Made by a program: the position numbers and the translations under genes. Positions 49,396 to 64,000 of a stretch of 64,000 bases of DNA are shown here, piece by piece. Source of the stretch: Agromyces italicus DSM 16388 (GTDB lineage: Bacteria; Actinomycetota; Actinomycetes; Actinomycetales; Microbacteriaceae); the NCBI RefSeq assembly GCF_000421545.1, contig NZ_ATXF01000007.1, positions 1 through 64,000 of the forward strand. Direction: 5' to 3'. How positions within the stretch are numbered: position 1 is the stretch's first letter; every line of letters starts with the position of its first letter. Below the pieces are notes generated by a model, which saw only the letters and a program-made list of their open reading frames with translations, made no database searches and was not told where the DNA came from.

Positions 49396-50601
49396 ATGGA
49401 GCGGCGAATGGAATCACGAACGCACGAGCACCGGCTGGGCGCCCTCCGCAGGTCGAACACTGCTCGTTGCGCGCTCCACCTGCGCGACATCGGCCCCGCC
49501 TCGGTCTCGGAGGTCGCCCAAGCCACAGGCCTGTCGCGCCCGACCGTCGAAGCCGCGTTCTCCGACCTCGCCGGTCGCGGACTGGTGGCGACGAACGAGA
49601 CCAACGGCCACCGCGGCGCAGGTCGGCCTGCTCGCGTCTCGCGCTTCGTGGGCAACGCCGGCTACGTCGCGGGCGTCGACGTCGGTTTCGCCGGCATCCG
49701 CGTGATTCTCGCCGATCTCTCCGGCACAGTGGTGGCCCGCGTCGAACATCGGGGTGAGGTTCCGGCCGACGGCGGAATGCGCATCGACGCCGTGCGTGCG
49801 CTGATCGCCGACGCGCTTCGTGTCGCCGATGCGCCCGCGGAACGCCTGCTGTTCGCCCATGTCGGGGTCACGGGCTTGGTGAGGGCCGACGGTCGCATCT
49901 GGATCTCGCACGGGTTCCCCGACTGGGAAGGTGTCGACGTCGGTGGCGAGCTCGCGAAGCAGATCGGCTGCGCGGTGTCCCTCGACAACGATGTGAACCT
50001 CGCGGCCCTCGCGGAGCAGCGGCTCGGCGCAGCTCATCTCGCCGACGACATGCTCTTCGTCTTCATCGGCGGCCAGATCTCCGCGGGACTCGTCCTCGAC
50101 GGGCGGCTCCGGCGTGGCAGCCACAACGCTGCGGGCGAACTCGGCGACGCGAGCCTCCGGGTTCCGCTCGACGAGCGCGGCCACCTCGTCTGGCGTTCGG
50201 CCCCGAGCGCTCGCAGCGTGTTCGAAATGGCAGATGCGGGCGATGCCGGTGCCGTGGCCGAGGTCGAGACCTTCGTCGCGGGCCTCGCCGACACGGTCGT
50301 CGTGCTCGCCCAGACGATCGACCCCGACCTCGTCGTCATCGGCGGCCCGATGTCGCGCGCAGGCGACCGGCTCGTGACGCCGCTCAACGAGCGGGTGGCC
50401 GGCCTCGTCTCGCTGCCGTTCGCCCCGACGATCGTCGCTTCGCGACTCGGCATCGACTCGATCGCGTTCGGGGCGCTGTCGCGGGCGTTCGACCTCAGCT
50501 CGGAGCTGGTCTACGGGGTCCACGAGGTGCCGATGCCGGCGCTGCGCCGGCCCGACGGCGGCGACGCGCTCGACTCAGAGGGAAAGGACTTCGAATGGTG
50601 A
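49396..50601 (+). CDS. ROK-family transcriptional regulator
   Basis: A 401-residue repressor-type ROK protein. A winged helix-turn-helix occupies residues 12-75 (ASVSEVAQATGLSRPTVEAAFSDL), followed by the ROK sugar-binding fold (AGVDVGFAGIRVILADLSG, SLDNDVNLAALAEQ, HNAAGELGD). The cysteine-rich CGxxGC zinc motif of ROK kinases is missing, which agrees with a regulator and not a kinase. Start ATG 49396; an ATG 12 bases on is possible. It likely controls the operon through the dyad at 49337-49361. Confidence 0.9.
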   Translation: MERRMESRTHEHRLGALRRSNTARCALHLRDIGPASVSEVAQATGLSRPTVEAAFSDLAGRGLVATNETNGHRGAGRPARVSRFVGNAGYVAGVDVGFAGIRVILADLSGTVVARVEHRGEVPADGGMRIDAVRALIADALRVADAPAERLLFAHVGVTGLVRADGRIWISHGFPDWEGVDVGGELAKQIGCAVSLDNDVNLAALAEQRLGAAHLADDMLFVFIGGQISAGLVLDGRLRRGSHNAAGELGDASLRVPLDERGHLVWRSAPSARSVFEMADAGDAGAVAEVETFVAGLADTVVVLAQTIDPDLVVIGGPMSRAGDRLVTPLNERVAGLVSLPFAPTIVASRLGIDSIAFGALSRAFDLSSELVYGVHEVPMPALRRPDGGDALDSEGKDFEW

Positions 50602-51824
50602 ACCTCGACGAGCCGGCGCGTCCGCTCCGGCTTGCCGTGATCGGATGCGGCGCGAGGTCGAACCTCGCAGTTCATGCTGCGGCCTCGGGGCTCGGTGAGA
50701 TCGTCGCGCTGGTCGATCCCGACCCGGCGGCGCTCGCGCGCGGGAACGACGCGCTCTCGGCCACCGCCGAGGCGTTCGCGAGCACTCGTGACTTGCTCGC
50801 ATCGGGCGACGTCGTCGACGGGGCCTTCGTGCTCACGCCCGACGACACGCACGCCGAGGTCGCCGTGGAGCTGCTCCGTGCAGGCGTCGCCGTCTACCTC
50901 GAGAAGCCGCTCGCCACCACCACGGAAGACGCCGACGCCGTGCTCGAGGCTGCCGTCGCCGCCGGGGCGAAGCTCTACGTCGGCCACAACATGCGCCACA
51001 TGGCGGTCATCCGCACGATGCGCGACGCCATCGCGCGCGGCGAGATCGGCGAGGTCAAGGCGGTCTGGTGCCGTCACTTCGTCGGCAACGGCGGCGACTA
51101 CTACTTCAAGGACTGGCATGCCGAGCGGGCGAGGTCGAACGGGCTGCTGCTGCAGAAGGGCGCGCACGACCTCGACGTCATCCACTGGCTCGCGGGCGGG
51201 TATACGACCCGTGTCGTCGGCATGGGCGGCGACACCCTCTACGGCGGCATCGCCGATCGGCGCGACAACTCCGACCGCACGATGCCCGAGTGGTTCAGTC
51301 TCGACAACTGGCCGCCGCTCGAGCAGCGCGAGCTCAACCCGGTGATCGACGTCGAAGACCTTTCGATGGTGCTGATGCAACTCGACAACGGGGTCTACGC
51401 CTCGTACGAGCAGTGCCACTACACGCCCGACTACTGGCGCAACTACACCGTCATCGGCACGAAGGGCCGGCTCGAGAACTTCGGCGACACCGACGGCGGA
51501 GTCGTGCGCGTCTGGAACGAGCGGCGCCTCTACCGGCCCGAGGGCGATCTGGAGCATCCCATCGTCGGCGACCAGGGCGGACACGGCGATGCCGACCTCC
51601 GCACGGTCACCGAGTTCCTCCGCTTCGTGCGCGAGGGCATCCCCACCGAGACCTCGCCCATCGCCGCACGTCACGCAGTCGCGACGGCGGCGGCGGCGAC
51701 GGACTCGCTTCGAAACTCATCGGAACCCCGAGACGTTCCTGCGCTGCCCTCGGGCGTCGCCGGCTACTTCGAAGGGCCCGGAGACCCGGTCGGCGCGGCG
51801 CACACCGCGCCGACCGGTGGGTGA
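50595..51824 (+). CDS. Gfo/Idh/MocA family oxidoreductase 1
   Basis: A 409-residue NAD(P)-dependent sugar dehydrogenase family protein. Rossmann motif AVIGCGARSN, EKPLATT (the EKP motif near residue 104) and the catalytic-region segment GAHDLDVIHWLAGG are present. The ATG overlaps the ROK stop. It probably acts on the sugar imported by the transporter downstream, substrate unknown. The 63 bases after it hold the GGAGGAG ribosome site of the binding protein. Confidence 0.88.
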   Translation: MVNLDEPARPLRLAVIGCGARSNLAVHAAASGLGEIVALVDPDPAALARGNDALSATAEAFASTRDLLASGDVVDGAFVLTPDDTHAEVAVELLRAGVAVYLEKPLATTTEDADAVLEAAVAAGAKLYVGHNMRHMAVIRTMRDAIARGEIGEVKAVWCRHFVGNGGDYYFKDWHAERARSNGLLLQKGAHDLDVIHWLAGGYTTRVVGMGGDTLYGGIADRRDNSDRTMPEWFSLDNWPPLEQRELNPVIDVEDLSMVLMQLDNGVYASYEQCHYTPDYWRNYTVIGTKGRLENFGDTDGGVVRVWNERRLYRPEGDLEHPIVGDQGGHGDADLRTVTEFLRFVREGIPTETSPIAARHAVATAAAATDSLRNSSEPRDVPALPSGVAGYFEGPGDPVGAAHTAPTGG

Positions 51825-51887
51825 CTCGTCACCCGCAATCACCTGCAATCGGGCGATCCCGCCCACTCTAACCGGAGGAGAACACCC

Positions 51888-53153
51888 ATGCGCCGCACAG
51901 CGCTACTGGCCGGAGTCGCCGCCACGGCACTCCTGCTCACCGCCTGCTCGTCCAACGACGGCGGGTCGACGTCGACCGCCGACAAGGACATGACGGCAGA
52001 GATCAGCTACGCCTACTGGGATGCCACCCAGGAGAAGGCGATCGACCAGATCATCGAGGAATTCAACGAGGAGTACCCGAACATCACGGTGAAGACGGAT
52101 GTCACGCCGTACTCCGAGTTCTTCGGCAAGCTCCAGACCCAGGCTTCGTCGGACACGCTGCCCGACGTCTTCTGGATGAACGGCCCGAACTTCCAGCTCT
52201 ACGCCTCGAACGACAAGCTCGAGCCCGTGACCGACGCCGTCGACCCGGCGAACTACCCGCAGGCGCTCAACGACCTGTATTCGTTCGACGGCACCCAGTA
52301 CGGCGTGCCGAAGGACTACGACACGGTCGCGGTGTTCTACAACAAGGCGCTGTTCGACCAGGCGGGCGTCGAGTACCCGACCGAGGGCTGGACGTGGGAC
52401 GAGTTCCACGAGAAGGCCAAGGCCATCTCCGACGCGCTGAAGGCCGACGGCGTCTACGGCACCGTCAACGGTCTCGCGGGCGGCCAGGAGATGTATTACA
52501 ACACCATCCTCCAGGCCGGTGGCGAGGTCATCTCGGCCGACAGCACGACGTCGGGTTACGACAGCCCCGAGGCGATCGCGGGCCTGCAGTTCGTCGCCGA
52601 CCTCATCGCCGACGGCTCGGCTCCGACGCTCCAGCAGCTCTCCGACACCCCGCAGAACGTGTGGTTCGTGAACGGCAAGTCGGCCATGTTCTGGTCGGGC
52701 ACCTGGTCGAACGCGGAGCTCCGCGAGTCCGCGATCGTCGACGACATCGAGGTCGCGCCCCTGCCGAAGGACGAGCGGGAGGCGACCGTGATCCACGGTC
52801 TCGCGAACGTCGTCGCGAAGTCGTCGAAGAACAAGGCCGCCGCGCAGGCGTTCCAGAACTTCCTCGCCTCCGACCGTGCCGCAGTCATCCAGGCCGAGGC
52901 GGGAGCCGCTCTCCCCGCGTTCAACGGCACGCAGGAGGCGTTCGTCGCCTCGGCGCCGTACAACCTGCAGGTCTTCCTCGACGAGGCCGAGAACTCCTCG
53001 TTCCCGTACCCCGTCTCGAAGAACACCGCAGCGTGGAACCAGCTCGAGAACGAACTGCTCCCCGCCGCGTTCTCGGGCGAGCGCCCCGTCGCCGAGGTGG
53101 CGAAGGAACTCGCAGAGAAGATGAACGAAGCACTGGCCGAAGAGAACGAATGA
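51888..53153 (+). CDS. sugar ABC transporter substrate-binding lipoprotein (family 1)
   Basis: A 421-residue lipoprotein. The lipobox LLTAC puts the lipid on Cys20. Family 1 blocks: AEISYAYWDATQEKAIDQII, FNEEYPNITVKTDV, DVFWMNGPNF, YGVPKDYDTVAVFYNKALFD and EGWTWDEFHEKAKAI. GGAGGAGAACACCC precedes the ATG. It hands sugar to the two permeases that follow. No ATPase gene is in the operon, so a shared MsiK-like ATPase is expected. Confidence 0.92.
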   Translation: MRRTALLAGVAATALLLTACSSNDGGSTSTADKDMTAEISYAYWDATQEKAIDQIIEEFNEEYPNITVKTDVTPYSEFFGKLQTQASSDTLPDVFWMNGPNFQLYASNDKLEPVTDAVDPANYPQALNDLYSFDGTQYGVPKDYDTVAVFYNKALFDQAGVEYPTEGWTWDEFHEKAKAISDALKADGVYGTVNGLAGGQEMYYNTILQAGGEVISADSTTSGYDSPEAIAGLQFVADLIADGSAPTLQQLSDTPQNVWFVNGKSAMFWSGTWSNAELRESAIVDDIEVAPLPKDEREATVIHGLANVVAKSSKNKAAAQAFQNFLASDRAAVIQAEAGAALPAFNGTQEAFVASAPYNLQVFLDEAENSSFPYPVSKNTAAWNQLENELLPAAFSGERPVAEVAKELAEKMNEALAEENE

Positions 53154-54103
53154 CCTCCTCAGCAGTCCACGAGGTCGGCGTCGCAGCTCCCGCTGCGGCG
53201 CCGGCCCCGCCGGCCGGTCGCAGCAAGCGGCGCGGCCGCAGCGACCTCGGCTGGGCGCTCGTCTTCGTGCTGCCGCTGTTCGCGGGCGTCGCCCTGTTCT
53301 ACCTGTGGCCGATCGTGCGCAACTTCTGGTTCAGCTTCACCGAGTGGGGCCCCTTCGGCGATTCCGAGTGGGTCGGGTTCGACAACTACGCAGAACTCAT
53401 CACCGATGCCACGATGGGCCGCGCCATTCTGAACACCCTCGGGTACACGGCGATCCTGCTCTGCGGCATCCCGCTCGCCGTCTATTTCGCGAGCCTCCTG
53501 AACCGCCCCGGCCTTCGATTCGCCAGTGTGTTCCGTGCCGCGTTCTTCCTGCCGTACGTCGCGATGCCCGCGGCCATCTCCATGGTCTGGCGCATCATCT
53601 ACAACGGCGACTTCGGCATCTTGAACTACATGCTCTCGCTCATCGGCATCGACGGCCCGAGCTGGCTCTCGACCGAGGGGGTGGCCCTCGTCGCCGTGGC
53701 CCTGGTCGGCGTCTGGATCTCGCTCGGCTTCAACCTCATCATCCTGTCGGCGGGCATGAAAGGCATCCCCGTCGAGCTCTACGAGGCTGCGTCGCTCGAC
53801 GGCGCGACGCGATGGAAGCAGTTCACGACCATCACCGTGCCGCTGCTCACCCCCTCGATCTTCTTCGTCTCGGTGATGACCGTCATCTCGGGCTTCCAGC
53901 TCTTCGACCTGCTGTATGCGCTCATGGGCACGACGAACCCCGCCATCGACAAGACCCAGTCGGTCGTCTACTACTTCTTCACGAACATCAAGACGGGCGA
54001 CAACGGGTATGCGGCGGCCATCGGCGTCGTGATCCTCCTCCTCGTCGGCATCTTCACGGTGTTGCAGTTCCGACTCCAGAAGAAATGGGTCACCTATGTC
54101 TAA
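53150..54103 (+). CDS. sugar ABC transporter permease (MalF-like)
   Basis: A 317-residue permease. A 30-residue basic, Ala/Pro-rich N-terminus leads to six helices. Coupling loop EAASLDGATRWKQFTTITVP. The ATG overlaps the binding-protein stop (ATGA). Confidence 0.92.
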   Translation: MTSSAVHEVGVAAPAAAPAPPAGRSKRRGRSDLGWALVFVLPLFAGVALFYLWPIVRNFWFSFTEWGPFGDSEWVGFDNYAELITDATMGRAILNTLGYTAILLCGIPLAVYFASLLNRPGLRFASVFRAAFFLPYVAMPAAISMVWRIIYNGDFGILNYMLSLIGIDGPSWLSTEGVALVAVALVGVWISLGFNLIILSAGMKGIPVELYEAASLDGATRWKQFTTITVPLLTPSIFFVSVMTVISGFQLFDLLYALMGTTNPAIDKTQSVVYYFFTNIKTGDNGYAAAIGVVILLLVGIFTVLQFRLQKKWVTYV

Positions 54104-54932
54104 GCGCCCAGTCGGCGCGCGCGAGTCGAACACCATCGCGTATGTCGTGCTTACGGTCGGGGCGGTCGTGATGATCTTCCCCTTCGTCTGGCAGCTCATC
54201 ATGTCGCTCGGCACGAACGCCGACGTCATCTCGATCCCGCCGTCGTTCTGGCCGTCGGAGTTCAAGCCCGAGAACTACGCGAACGTGTTCGACCGTGTCC
54301 CGTTCCTCAGCCAGTTCGGGGTGTCGGTCGCGATCACGGTGATCCGCACGATCGGTCAGCTCGTGCTGTGCTCGATGGCGGGGTACGCGTTCGCGCGCAT
54401 GTACTTCCCGTTCAAGGGCGTCGTGCTCGCCTTGATCCTCGCGATCCTCATGGTGCCGCCGCAGGTCTATCTCCTGCCGCAGTACCAGATCATCCAAGGG
54501 CTCGGCTGGCTCAACACCGTCATCGGCATCGCGGCACCAGGCATCTTCAGTGCGTTCGGCACGTTCATGATGCGGCAGTTCTTCATGGGCCTCCCGCCGG
54601 AGCTCGAGGAGGCAGCCCGCCTCGACGGAGCGAACCAGTTCCAGATCTTCTGGAAGATCATGCTGCCGCTCGCGAAGCCCGGACTCTCGGCGCTCGCGAT
54701 CATCACCGTGCTGTGGTCGTGGAACGACCTGCTCTGGCCGCTCATCGTCGCGACGAGCGCCGAGAGCATGCCGCTCTCCGCCGGTATCGCGACCCTCACG
54801 AGCGGTCGCACGATCACCGACTATCCGATGCTCCTCGCGGCGGCGATGATGGCGATGGCACCGGTGCTCCTCCTCTTCCTCTTCATGCAGCGCCGAGTCA
54901 TCGACGGCGTCGCATTCTCCGGACTCAAATGA
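54096..54932 (+). CDS. sugar ABC transporter permease (MalG-like)
   Basis: A 278-residue partner permease with six helices. Coupling loop EEAARLDGANQFQIFWKI. The ATG lies inside the previous gene (8-base overlap). The end MQRRVIDGVAFSGLK is typical of MalG-type proteins. Confidence 0.92.
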   Translation: MSKRPVGARESNTIAYVVLTVGAVVMIFPFVWQLIMSLGTNADVISIPPSFWPSEFKPENYANVFDRVPFLSQFGVSVAITVIRTIGQLVLCSMAGYAFARMYFPFKGVVLALILAILMVPPQVYLLPQYQIIQGLGWLNTVIGIAAPGIFSAFGTFMMRQFFMGLPPELEEAARLDGANQFQIFWKIMLPLAKPGLSALAIITVLWSWNDLLWPLIVATSAESMPLSAGIATLTSGRTITDYPMLLAAAMMAMAPVLLLFLFMQRRVIDGVAFSGLK

Positions 54933-55975
54933 ACGGCGTTGCTCCACCCATGACCACACCCCTCCGCGTCGGCCTCATCGGCGCCGGCGCAATCTCCCAC
55001 GCGCATGTGCCGGGCTGGCTCGCGCTCGGCGCGCGGATCACCGTGTACTCGCAGGCGGGCTCGCACGAACTCGCCGCGCGCTACGGCCTCGAGGTCGCCG
55101 AGTCCCTCGACGAGCTGTGGCCGGGCGTCGACGTGATCGACATCGTCACCCCGACGTCGACGCACGCCGAGTTCGCACTCGCGGCCATCGGGCGCGGCAA
55201 GCACGTCGTGTGCGAGAAGCCGCTCGCGCGTACGGCTGCCGACTCGGCCGCGGTCGTCGAGGCGGCGGAACGCACCGGAGTACGGCTCTTCCCGGCGCAC
55301 GTCGTGCGCTACTTCCCCGAGTTCCTCGCGGCACGCGGGGCGATCGCGGCGGGGCGCATCGGGCGGCCCGCGGTGTTCCGGTTCCGGCGCCAGAGCGCGG
55401 CGCCGCAAGCGGCCTGGTTCTTCGACGACGCCGTCTCGGGCGGCATCGTCATGGACCAGATGATCCACGACCTCGACCAGGCCGAGTGGCTCGGCGGCCC
55501 GGTGCGTCGCGTCTTCGCTCGGCTGCAACGCCGGGGCGGGGCGGTGGCCCCGGTGGTCGCGGCCCAGGTCGTGCTCGACCACGAGTCGGGCCTGATCAGC
55601 CACGTGCACGGAACGTGGGGGAGTCCGGCGCTGCCGTTCTCGTACTCGTTCGACCTCGCGGGCGACACCGGCGTACTGCGCTTCGACTCCGCGCGCGACG
55701 ACACCGTGCGGGCGGTGTTCCCGCCCGTCGAGCCCGGTGGGTACCTGCCGGAGACGAGCGGGGCCGAGAGCCCGTATTCCGTAGAGATCGCCGACTTCGC
55801 GCGGGCCATCCGCTCCGGAGGACCTGCTCGGGTCGACGGGGCCGACGGCGTCCGCGCGGTACGCATCGCCGAGGCCGCCCTCGAGTCGATCGAGCGCGGC
55901 CTGCCGGTCGAGGTCCAGCCGACCGGCGAGGTGGATGCCTCGACCGACGACACCCTGATCGGAGCCCGCGCATGA
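54929..55975 (+). CDS. Gfo/Idh/MocA family oxidoreductase 2
   Basis: A 348-residue dehydrogenase-family protein: VGLIGAGAISHAHVPGW, VCEKPLARTA, and the segment GGIVMDQMIHDLDQAEWLGG. The ATG overlaps the permease stop (ATGA); an alternative ATG lies 21 bases on. Second of three family members in this operon. Confidence 0.88.
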   Translation: MNGVAPPMTTPLRVGLIGAGAISHAHVPGWLALGARITVYSQAGSHELAARYGLEVAESLDELWPGVDVIDIVTPTSTHAEFALAAIGRGKHVVCEKPLARTAADSAAVVEAAERTGVRLFPAHVVRYFPEFLAARGAIAAGRIGRPAVFRFRRQSAAPQAAWFFDDAVSGGIVMDQMIHDLDQAEWLGGPVRRVFARLQRRGGAVAPVVAAQVVLDHESGLISHVHGTWGSPALPFSYSFDLAGDTGVLRFDSARDDTVRAVFPPVEPGGYLPETSGAESPYSVEIADFARAIRSGGPARVDGADGVRAVRIAEAALESIERGLPVEVQPTGEVDASTDDTLIGARA

Positions 55976-56997
55976 ACCGCACGACCGAACCACTGCGCAT
56001 CGGCATCCTGTCGTTCGCGCACCCGCACGTCGAGGCGTACGCCCGTTCGCTCCTCGCACGGGGCGTCGAGGTCTTCGGCACCGACCTCACGCCGTACGAC
56101 GCGGGGACGCAGCGCGGCGCCGAGCTCGCCGAGCGCCTCGGCATCGAGTACCTCGACGACGTCGACGCCGTGCTCGCCCGCGCGCCGCACGGCGTCATCG
56201 TCACCGCAGAGAACGCGAGGCATCGCGAGCTCGCGCTCGCGGCATTCGCCGCCGGCGCACATGTGCTCTGCGAGAAGCCGATCGCGACCGAGCCGGCCGA
56301 CGCCCTCGCGATGGTCGAGGCCGCCGATGCCGCGGGAGTCACGCTCATGACCGCGTACCCGGTGCGTTTCGCGCCGTCGTTCCGCGAGCTCGTGGCCCGG
56401 GTGCGTGCAGGGCAGTTCGGCGAGATCCTCGCCGTCTCCGGCACGAACAACGGCAAGATCCCGCTCGACCGCAGCTGGTTCACCAACGAGGCCGCCGCCG
56501 GAGGCGGCGCACTCGTCGATCATGTCGTGCACTGCGCCGACCTCCTCGACGAACTGCTCGGCGAGACCGCCCAGGAGGTCTACGCGACGGCGAACCGCAT
56601 TCTGCACGCCGATCGTGGTGTCGAGGTCGAGACGGGGGGCGTCGTGTCGATCGCCTATCCGTCGGGGGTCATCGCGACGATCGACTGCTCGTGGAGCCAG
56701 CCCGACTCGGCGGCCACCTGGGGCGGGCTCACACTGGAGGTGCACGGCACGCGAGGGTCGATGCGGATCGATCCCTTCGCCGCTCACATCTCGGGGTACG
56801 GAACGGGCGGTGCGACCTGGGACGCGTTCGGCTCCGATCTCGACGAGCTCATGATCGACGAGTTCCTCGGGGCCGTCGGCGACTCGCGGGCACCGGTTCC
56901 CGACGGCTCGGTCGGGGTTCGCACGCTCGCAGTCGTCGACGCGGCGAAGCGGTCGGTGCGCTCGGGGCTGCCTGAGGGCGTGCACGCGACGGCCTGA
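55972..56997 (+). CDS. Gfo/Idh/MocA family oxidoreductase 3
   Basis: A 341-residue protein. The N-terminal glycine motif is altered ([18 protein letters not shown] instead of GxGxxG), as in some members that use bound cofactor differently. EKP is present ([10 protein letters not shown]), and [21 protein letters not shown] carries the usual catalytic-region Asp/His. It overlaps oxidoreductase 2 by four bases and ends the operon. Confidence 0.86.
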   Translation: MNRTTEPLRIGILSFAHPHVEAYARSLLARGVEVFGTDLTPYDAGTQRGAELAERLGIEYLDDVDAVLARAPHGVIVTAENARHRELALAAFAAGAHVLCEKPIATEPADALAMVEAADAAGVTLMTAYPVRFAPSFRELVARVRAGQFGEILAVSGTNNGKIPLDRSWFTNEAAAGGGALVDHVVHCADLLDELLGETAQEVYATANRILHADRGVEVETGGVVSIAYPSGVIATIDCSWSQPDSAATWGGLTLEVHGTRGSMRIDPFAAHISGYGTGGATWDAFGSDLDELMIDEFLGAVGDSRAPVPDGSVGVRTLAVVDAAKRSVRSGLPEGVHATA

Positions 56998-57012
56998 ACC
57001 GATGCCGTAGAC

Positions 57013-57064
57013 GGCGCCCCGCAGCATCCGCCCACCGACACTATCGGGGCCGCTGCGGGGCGCC
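57013..57064 (+). terminator. terminator of the sugar operon
   Basis: GGCGCCCCGCAGC (57013-57025) pairs perfectly with 57052-57064 around a 26-base loop. It is 15 bases after the last stop and insulates rpoB. Confidence 0.6.
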
Positions 57065-57131
57065 GCTTCGCATCTCACGGGCGCGGGATCCCGGTTATAC
57101 CGGACATCCGCGAACAAATCAAGAATCCGGC

Positions 57132-57160
57132 TGGACTTGGCGCGTCGGATCGCATATAGT
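57132..57160 (+). promoter_or_regulatory. rpoB promoter
   Basis: TGGACT (57132-57137), 17 bases, TATAGT (57155-57160). The -10 is strong. The transcript would carry a leader of about 155 bases. Confidence 0.55.
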
Positions 57161-57320
57161 TGAGCTTTGCGCTCCCAGACCCTGCATGCCTTCATATTGC
57201 GGTCGGCTTCGTGTGTGCCGAGATCCTGTGATCTCCGGCGTCGCACCATGTCTGAGGGGTACTGAACTCTCTCCGCTACCGACAGTGAACCGGCCCGACG
57301 GGGCCATGGAGGTTATTCAC
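57161..57320 (+). other. rpoB leader with hairpins
   Basis: No supported gene. One hairpin pairs AGATC with GATCT (57220-57236), flanked by GCCG/CGGC, and a GGCCC/GGGCC dyad (57293-57305) sits just before the ribosome site. Structures like these could tune rpoBC expression. Confidence 0.35.
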
Positions 57321-60812
<3,492 letters not shown>

Positions 60813-60855
60813 GCCTGGCCAGTAGACGACTACAGAGACTTTCCAAGGAGAGAAA

Positions 60856-64000
<3,145 letters not shown>

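Overview
The window is about 70% G+C, uses GTG and TTG starts freely, carries actinobacterial families (DUF5997, DUF4916, ArgA-type GNAT, ComB-like, PxpABC) and has rpoB followed directly by rpoC. This suggests a Microbacteriaceae-like actinobacterium; Agromyces or a relative is my guess, from protein style only. The DNA looks chromosomal and mostly core. I see no prophage, insertion sequence, CRISPR array or plasmid gene.

Layout. 0.2-1.9 kb: lysS and a small membrane protein. 2.0-9.2 kb (minus): an oligopeptide ABC transporter operon coupled by 4-base overlaps. Its last gene is a C39-like peptidase. Its substrate-binding lipoprotein is in one uninterrupted frame with a LysR-type regulator. 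9.3-14.5 kb: DUF1684 protein, cardiolipin synthase, Kelch lipoprotein, pirin, small lipoprotein. 14.7-18.1 kb: LPXTG surface protein with seven prealbumin-like modules. 18.2-25.0 kb: clpC, argA, radA, tRNA-Ser(CGA). 25.0-31.1 kb: small conserved genes including a frameshifted GNAT gene, a YidC paralogue, and a DUF5997 gene divergent from a LysR effector-domain protein. 31.2-33.4 kb: an ECF sigma factor locus. 33.5-37.4 kb: DEAD-box helicase, second DUF1684 protein, ComB-like gene. 37.4-43.2 kb: a glycosidase-like domain fused to seven membrane helices, CGNR and SprT-like proteins, PQQ-type sugar dehydrogenase. 43.3-45.6 kb: pxpABC. 45.6-49.1 kb: secreted GH10-like hydrolase and two spermidine-synthase-like paralogues. 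49.3-57.0 kb: a sugar operon (ROK regulator, three Gfo/Idh/MocA dehydrogenases, ABC importer). 57.1-64.0 kb: rpoB and the 5' part of rpoC.

Most notable system: three sites match GGAAC-N15-GGACATATC(A/C)GTG with identical spacing. One precedes the ECF sigma gene. The other two form a back-to-back pair between a secreted cysteine-rich protein and a 38-residue membrane peptide gene. This reads as a compact self-activated regulon. Other structure not explained by genes: three copies of an 84-base palindromic intergenic element that align without gaps; a 35-base tandem duplication at the pxpB/pxpC junction that creates a 12-codon cistron; a 25-base dyad operator before the ROK gene; and a uniform arrangement, at 17 genes, of a -10 hexamer exactly six bases before the start codon, predicting leaderless mRNAs.
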